Shown here: positions 57,865 through 64,000 of the stretch, piece after piece
How positions within the stretch are numbered: position 1 is the stretch's first letter
Layout: every line of letters starts with the position of its first letter
From: Sinotaia quadrata
Taxonomy: Eukaryota > Mollusca > Gastropoda > Architaenioglossa > Viviparidae
NCBI GenBank assembly: GCA_028829895.1
Contig: CM054179.1
Location: 50,055,391 to 50,119,390 of the forward strand
Direction of reading: 5' to 3'
DNA length: 64,000 nucleotides
Made by a program: the position numbers and the translations under genes
The notes under the pieces: generated by a model
The model's database searches: none
Told to the model about the DNA's origin: nothing
The model's input: the letters and a program-made list of their open reading frames with translations, nothing else

Positions 57865-58875
57865 CGGCTGTCTTTTTACTAAAGACTTTTCTTACTTTAA
57901 ATGTCATCTGTCTTTTACTAAAGCCTGTTCTTACTCTAGAATAACCATCATCTGTCTTTTACTAAAGCTTGTTCTTACTCTAGGATAACCATCATCTGTC
58001 TTTTACTAAAGCCTGTTCTTACTCTAGAGTCTAGATTAACCATCATCCGTCTTTTACTAAAGCCTGTTCTTACTCTAGATTAACCATCATCTGTCTTTTA
58101 CTAAAGCCTGTTCTTACTCTAGATTAACAATCATCTGTCTTTTACTAAAGCCTGTTCTTACTCTAGATTAACCATCATCTGTCTTTTACTAAAGCCTGTT
58201 CTTACTCTAGGTTAACAATCATCTGTCTTTTACTAAAGCCTGTTCTTACTCTAGATTAACAATCATCTGTCTTTTACTAAAGCCTGTTCTTACTCTAGGT
58301 TAAACATCATCTGTCTTTTACTAAAGCCTGTTCTTACTCTAGATTAACAATCATCTGTCTTTTACTAAAGCCTGTTCTTACTCTAGATTAACCATCATCT
58401 GTCTTTTACTAAAGCCTGTTCTTACTCTAGATTAACCATCATCTGTCTTTTACTAAAACCTGTTCTTACTCTAGATTAACCATCATCTGTCTTTTACTAA
58501 AGCCTGTTCTTACTGTAGATCAGTGTTTCTCAAACTTTCTTAGCTCGCGGCACATTGTTTTGCCATGTGAGATATCACTGGAACACCCGACACCCGTACA
58601 GTAAGTGGCATCACTGATTGAAATATAAAAAAATGTAATTATTGACTTATTAATTTTAACCATTCCAGTTTGTATTACTTACAATTTACTTGTCCCTCTT
58701 GTATTAATAAGTAATGTTCTTGAAAATATTTAATATCTATTTTATATTTTCTCTTATTTTCTCGTTTTAATAAAATAACTTTTGGTGCTTTTCCTCGCAG
58801 CAATCTCGCAATTTCGCGCACACCCTTTGAGAATCGTTGCTCTAAATTAAACGTCGGCCTTTACTAAAGCCTCTT
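57865..58875. repeat. Minisatellite, unit 44 bp, about 15 copies, split by a transposon
   Basis: The unit is TCTAGATTAACCATCATCTG followed by TCTTTTACTAAAGCCTGTTC and TTAC. The array stops at 58520 and a last degenerate unit resumes at 58840, after the inserted hAT-like element. Confidence 0.93.
58521..58839. mobile_element. hAT-like non-autonomous element, 319 bp, inside the 44-bp array
   Basis: The left end is CAGTGTTTCTCAAACTTTCT. The right end, read inverted, is CAACGATTCTCAAAGG, so the ends are imperfect inverted repeats of the hAT type. Flanking 8-mers CTGTAGAT (58513-58520) and CTCTAAAT (58840-58847) agree at 6 of 8 positions, consistent with an aged target duplication. No coding capacity. 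Confidence 0.78.
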
Positions 58876-59225
58876 CATAGCGTGTAGAGAAATTACCTCT
58901 CGGCAGTCAATCTGGTGATTGCAAGAGCTTCACTGAGGAACTCAAATGAAATTAATTTCTAATCTAATAGCTTCGATCAGTCTGCTAATTGTTTTCACCA
59001 GCAGGTACACCCAAAATAGGAAAAAGAGATATGGTAATTCGAATGACGTTGGATAGGCAAAATAGACATCGACAATTCCAAAGACCTTTAATTATAATTT
59101 TGAATGTAATTATGGGATATTTCGTAATATACATATATTCAAAATAGTGTTTGATAGAATTTAACGTTTGAGTCATCAACGAAAACTAGCTTTCATCACC
59201 TTTCCAGTGAATACTCAAGAATATT
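58876..59225. other. Unique intergenic stretch
   Basis: No feature is supported; the minus-strand frame at 58985-59179 has no motif. Confidence 0.45.
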
Positions 59226-59227
59226 GT

Positions 59228-59450
59228 ATTACATGCTTCTGTTATCGCAAAGATTTAGTACTAAATTTCAGTCATCTCAAAGATTTAGTTTTGAATTTCT
59301 GCATTGCAAAGGTTTAATGCTTAATTTGTGTCATCACAAAGATTTAACGTTTAATTTATGTCATCGCAAAGACTTAGTTGCTTAATTTGTTGTCATTGCA
59401 AAGAGTTAGTGGTTAATTTCTGTCATCGCAAAGATGTAATACTTAATTAC
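59228..59450. repeat. Minisatellite, unit about 29-31 bp, about 7 diverged copies
   Basis: Units resemble TGTCATCGCAAAGATTTAGT plus GCTTAATTT. Confidence 0.85.
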
Positions 59451-59477
59451 CCAGTTCTTTGCTTCCTCTACTCCACC

Positions 59478-59710
59478 GTAGTGTCCCTACTTCTCCAGCA
59501 AGAGATTGTGGACCGTAGACCAGTCTTCAGTGTCCCTACTTCTCCAGCAAGAGATTGTGGACCGTAGTCCAGTTTTCAGTGTCTCTACTTCTCCAGCAAG
59601 TGATTGTGGACTGTGGACCAGTCTTAGATGTCTCTACTTCTCCAGGAATTGTGGACCGTGGACCAGTCTTCAGTGTCTCTATTTCTCCAGCAAGAGATTG
59701 TGGACCAATC
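59478..59710. repeat. Minisatellite, unit 49 bp, about 5 copies
   Basis: The unit is TGTCCCTACTTCTCCAGCAA plus GAGATTGTGGACCGTAGACC and AGTCTTCAG. One unit has an internal deletion. Confidence 0.92.
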
Positions 59711-60255
59711 CTGAAGTAAATAAAGGACGAAATGTTCAGAAGTCCAATTTCTGAAATGTATCACCAAGTTTTGTTCAATGAACTACTAATTTTAATTACT
59801 TTTATTGGAGATGATTTAAATTACCTATTTCGGCAGTAAAAAGAATTTAAAACGAAACAAAGGAAAATTATATTTCATATATTTATTTCAGTTTTATAAC
59901 AATTCATTTAGCATTATACATATACCTTTATGGAATGAAACAACATAAAATTAACATTCAGTCAGTCAGTCAGTCGAAATTTTATTTTTCTAACTAATCA
60001 TCTTTCTTTCTTGTTTTTAATCTTTTGCTATGTTTGCTTCTTTCTTATATTTCCTTTTACTGCCTTTCTGCAAGTCTTTCTGTCTTTTCTTCATATTGTA
60101 TTCTTTATTTGTGCCAGTGAGAGTGTCGTGAAATTATCTTCTAGAGACTGACAGCGATTTCCATTTGGGACAATTTCTCTTTTTAATTCAAATGCATTTC
60201 GTTTTCTGCACGATAAACATGTCTAGGCTCGCTGTCCTCTTTAAATTTTTCGTTT
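59711..60255. other. AT-rich intergenic stretch
   Basis: A CAGT tetranucleotide run (about 59958-59975) and pyrimidine-rich sequence are present. No gene was seen. Confidence 0.5.
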
Positions 60256-60261
60256 TACATT

Positions 60262-60755
60262 GTATAGTTCAGAAAGCGTTCTTGCTGGAAGATTATTACT
60301 TGGCCCGGTTACAAATAAAAAATATTTGTACAATAGTTTAGAAAGCGTTCTTGCTGGAAGATTATTACTTGGCCCGGTTACAAATAAAAAATATTTGTAC
60401 AATAGTTTAGAAAGCGTTCTTGCTGGAAGATTATTACTTGGCCCGGTTACAAATAAAAAATATTTGTACAATAGTTTAGAAAGCGTTCTTGCTGGAAGAT
60501 TATTACTTGGCCCGGTTACAAATAAAAAATATTTGTACAATAGTTTAGAAAGCGTTCTTGCTGGAAGATTAGTACTTGGCCCGGTTACAAATAAAAAATA
60601 TTTGTACAATAGTTTAGAAAGCGTTCTTGCTGGAAGATTATTACTTGGCCCGGTTACAAATAAAAAATATTTGTACAATAGTTTAGAAAGCGTTCTTGCT
60701 GGAAGATTAGTACTTGGCCCGGTTACAAATAAAAACTATTTGTACAATACGTACA
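60262..60755. repeat. Minisatellite, unit 69 bp, 7 near-identical copies
   Basis: The unit runs AGAAAGCGTTCTTGCTGGAA, GATTATTACTTGGCCCGGTT, ACAAATAAAAAATATTTGTA, CAATAGTTT. Because 69 is divisible by three, both strands carry long open frames (176 and 145 codons) made of a 23-residue repeat. No splice or start context singles out either strand. Confidence 0.95.
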
Positions 60756-61085
60756 GAAAAGAAAATGAAGACAACGGCGTATCGAAGTAACACGCTATAC
60801 GAATTTAATTAAGAAGAAATATAAATAAACGACTACATATTACTTCTGCACCCAGGAGTTATTTGTCGTGGTCCCTCGCACCGAAAAACTGATAACACTG
60901 GAATGGATTATTTCTGTAAAGAGGGCAGTGGGTGGAAGAGAGATGTTTTGTCAAAATTGAAAGTTTTCATCAAATAGTCAAATGAAAAAAGAACTATTTA
61001 ATGCCAAGTATAATACTGTATCTAATTACCTGTAACTTGTCATAATGTATATATTCAAAGAACTGCATAATAATTTAGATGTTAC
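60756..61085. other. Unique intergenic stretch
   Basis: Nothing is supported. Confidence 0.5.
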
Positions 61086-61150
61086 AGTTTGTCATCATCA
61101 TAGTCGTCATCATCATCACCACCACCACCACCATCATCATCAACATCAAA
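61086..61150. repeat. (CAT/CAC)n trinucleotide tract
   Basis: CATCATCACCACCACC-type tract. Confidence 0.9.
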
Positions 61151-61299
61151 AATGCATACAATCACCATCTGTAGACATTTTGATTTGACAGTTAGGGAAA
61201 TCTTGTAAAGACATAGGGCACATTGCCTTCAGACACTCAAAAACACTGACTACAGTGTAAATAACTATGCCAAAATCGAAGTTAGGCGTATATATAGTT

Positions 61300-61640
61300 A
61301 CGAGTACCTGTCAGACGTGCATACTCTTAGAGGTGCGTGTACATTTATAGATATGTGCAATTTCAGAGATACGTGTACAGTCAGATATATATATATATAT
61401 ATATACAGCCAGAGATACATTTATATCGGAGGTATCTTTACGAATAGAGACTCGTGTACAATTTGATGTATTTGTACTATCAGAGATACCATTACAATCA
61501 AATGTACCTTGTGACCAGAGATACACGTACAATCAGATTCAAGTGTATGATCGATGAATTGTGTACCATCATATGTCTATGTACTGCCAAAAGTACGTGC
61601 ACAATCAGATGTGTGTGCATTATTAGACTATTAGTAGTGA
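61300..61640. repeat. Degenerate tandem repeat, unit about 20-25 bp
   Basis: Strongly diverged units of the type GTACAATCAGAGATACGTGT recur, with an (AT)n run near 61387-61402. Confidence 0.6.
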
Positions 61641-62825
61641 ACCATAATGCTTATATGTAGTATGCTATACACTTGACATTGTTTCTAGTGAACCTGTTCA
61701 TAAACTATTAAACTGTATTTATTATGATGTATGCATGTATCAGGCTAATAAATATTGTTGCAGGAAACTGTAAGTTGAGACTTTATATGTAAGAAAGAAT
61801 GGAGTTAAAAGAAATAAATTGGAAACTTAATGTTTGCTCCCTGGTTAAATTTTTCAAGGATGAAGAAACATTTCCTTGTATTAACTGAATCTCCTGGTTT
61901 ACTGATTGTAAAGCACATTCACTATGGTTGACATGCTGAGTATCTACCACAGTGTGTAAACGTAAAGAATACACTACATTTCGTTGATGTATGCTGGCAA
62001 GGTAAGCTGACTACATCGAGCAATTTCTGGTATAGGTAAGTTACTGGAAATTGCTACAATTGTTGTTCTGCTGGAGGGAGCTGGTACAGTGAAGGAGTGC
62101 CCATGTGGCCTTGAGAGAAAAGCAGCAAATCAGTGTTCAACAGGTGAGGAGGAAATCACGTGGGATTGAAAGTAATAAGTGAACAATAAACCAATTAACT
62201 TGTGGCTTTGTTAAAAGAAAGTGTGCAAAATACTATTGAGACAGCACCTAAATCATGTTATATACACACTATTATGTTTATCTCTAATTACTTAATTTCT
62301 GTTCTCTGGTAAGAACTATCTTGTGATTTGTATTGACACTAAATTGTTGAATTGTGTTTTATTATATAAGACATTACAGATATAAAAAATATTCAAATGT
62401 GGTTTAATGGAAATACTGATGTAAAGAAATCTTTTTCATTGTATTTGTTATATGTAAATTTTATTGTTGATTTATATAATAAATTTATTGTCAAATTCTT
62501 ACACATACTCATAACTTTATGTTAGAGAAGAAAGTGGGTGGATGGGGGCTCGCTAAATATAGATTAAATACGGATTTGTCTTCTCCTTTAGTAAGACGTT
62601 TTCCATCTACGGAAATATTGTATGACGGTAAATGTTTCTTTAATGTTGTGCATTAGAGAAAAAGTTTACAGCACCCGCATATCCGCCTAGTGAAAGAGAG
62701 GAGTGGTGTCGTCTGGAGAATTATTAATAACATAAAGTAAAATTCTCATAACTTGTAATTAGTTATGGACGATTAATTAATAATTTAAAAATCATAACCA
62801 TTAACTAAGTGGCGTTGGTATCACA
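61640..62825 (-). mobile_element. Dispersed 1.3-kb repeat, copy D
   Basis: It is inverted relative to copies A and B and the same way round as C. Shared landmarks are CAGGCTAATAAATATTGTTG, GAAACTGTAAGTTGA, TGATGTATGCTGGCAAGG, GAAATTGCTACAATTGTTGT, GGTGGATGGGGGCTCGC, TACGGAAATATTGTATGACG and TCTGGAGAATTATTAATAAC. It ends near GTAATTAGTTATGGACGATT and the following CATTAACTAAGTGGCG. Its left end may be truncated. Confidence 0.78.
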
Positions 62826-62826
62826 G

Positions 62827-62945
62827 ATCGATCGATAGATAGATAGATAGACTGATTGATAGATAAACAGATAGATAGGTAGATAGATAGACAGACAGAT
62901 AGATAGATAGACAGATTGATCGTTAGATAGATAGATAGACAGACA
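62827..62945. repeat. (GATA/GACA)n tetranucleotide tract
   Basis: It lies directly at the end of repeat copy D. Confidence 0.95.
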
Positions 62946-63535
62946 GAAAAACATGTAAATTATGCCTTTGGTTTATTAATTATCATTACTAAAAGTCCAC
63001 TGAGTGCATGAGATTGAGGGAGCAAAATGACACAAACCATGAAATAAAATGATATAATTTATTTTGATTTTATATTTATTTTCACCATTTTAATACCATT
63101 AAAAAATCATTTTAGGACTTACGGACCTTGACAAGAGCTGAAAATAGAACCTTTTGATTTTTCCTCAAGAGTAACCGTTGTAGAGAAAGTGGAGGATGCA
63201 ATTATCTCTTCAAATTTACCCGGAAGATTATTTATAGTCTTTTCTTTCGAAATGAATTAGAGAGAAAATATTCCCTATTTTTTAATAGTTTACCTTGAAC
63301 TTCATAATGTGTAAAACAAAACATTTACAAAACTGGAGAATTGCGAGAATGATTAAGATATTTGGTTTAGGAAATGTGTTAAGAAATTTCAATATGCGCA
63401 TAGCTAAATTTTTATCATTAGAAATTAAAACTGTATCGAATGTACACATACAGGTAAAATAAAAATAGTTGAATAATGTTGAAAGGTAAACAAAATAAAT
63501 TAATTAATAACCATTTAAAATACTGCAATTTACAT
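62946..63535. other. AT-rich intergenic stretch
   Basis: Nothing is supported. Confidence 0.5.
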
Positions 63536-63544
63536 GTATGATTA

Positions 63545-63655
63545 CGACTATAAGTAAATGTGTGCTCAAAACATCCACGTCAGAGATCTGAGTATCTATA
63601 AGTAAATGTGTGCGCAAAACATTATCCACGTCAGAGATCTGAGTATCTCTAATGT
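63545..63655. repeat. Tandem duplication, about 55 bp, 2 copies
   Basis: Both copies contain TATAAGTAAATGTGTG and CCACGTCAGAGATCTGAGTA. Confidence 0.9.
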
Positions 63656-63794
63656 AAGAGAAGAGAATCACAAAATACACTTACCGGGAGACATTAATAT
63701 TAGCAATATGGTGATGATGGTGACAATAATGATTGTACTTAAAGCTATGTATTTTTTGTGTGTGCGTTTATTTGTATTGCTGCGTGTTTTGTGT

Positions 63795-63990
63795 GCTTAT
63801 TCGTATCATTGAGAACATGGTTGTAACAAAGGCTTAGTCGTATCATTGAGAACATGGTTGTAACAAAGGATTATTCGTATCATTGAGAACATGGTTGTAA
63901 CAAAGGATTATTCGTATCATTGAGAACATGGTTGTAACAAAGGATTATTTGTATCACTGAGAACATGGTTGTAACAAAGGCTCAGTTTCA
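63795..63990. repeat. Minisatellite, unit 37 bp, about 5 copies, near the right edge
   Basis: The unit is TTATTCGTATCATTGAGAAC plus ATGGTTGTAACAAAGGA. It seems to end just before 64000. Confidence 0.92.
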
Positions 63991-64000
63991 GTGCTTGTGA

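Overview
The window looks like AT-rich nuclear DNA from an animal, most likely a lophotrochozoan and perhaps a mollusc. Genes are sparse and intron-split, with ordinary GT-AG splice sites. There are long (CT)n, (GATA)n, (GAAA)n and (TG)n tracts, many minisatellites and short hAT-like elements. The taxon is inferred from this general character, not from a marker gene. No rRNA, tRNA, CRISPR array, operon or prokaryotic signal was seen.

Three genes are supported. (1) The left edge holds the 3' end of a plus-strand gene for a two-finger C2HC zinc-binding protein (ZC2HC1/ZNF474-like). Its first finger is split over an intron and is rebuilt exactly by splicing 1-58 to 1774-1966; exons 2527-2687 and 3451-3579 complete it. 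(2) A minus-strand gene ending at 8507 encodes a basic, coiled-coil-like protein I do not recognise (exons 9473-9314 and 8866-8507). A separate minus-strand exon with a start codon (17608-17396) may be its 5' end. (3) The clearest gene is a minus-strand galactose-3-O-sulfotransferase (27191-28643), a Golgi type II membrane enzyme. Its C-terminal tail is built from an in-frame 30-bp minisatellite. The genes show no shared pathway.

The rest is repeats. Four copies of a dispersed element of up to about 1.3 kb lie at 15.35-16.68, 28.98-30.34 (one orientation), 50.82-51.44 and 61.64-62.83 kb (the other orientation). A second family (about 11.9-13.1 kb reversed, 33.4-34.7 kb, 54.2-54.75 kb) carries short stem-loops whose arms change in a compensatory way between copies. 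hAT-like elements lie at 13724-13893 (perfect 8-bp target duplication), at 58521-58839 (inside a 44-bp minisatellite) and as a fragment at 26997-27075. A 450-bp segment is duplicated at 32.4 and 35.7 kb.

From about 37.7 kb to the right edge the window is dominated by minisatellite arrays (units 23 to 69 bp). Most open reading frames there are by-products of the arrays. The best candidates for something undescribed are the stem-loop repeat family, the nested stem-loop at 12665-12712, and the 45/66-bp array at 46.1-46.9 kb, whose frame survives every unit-length change.
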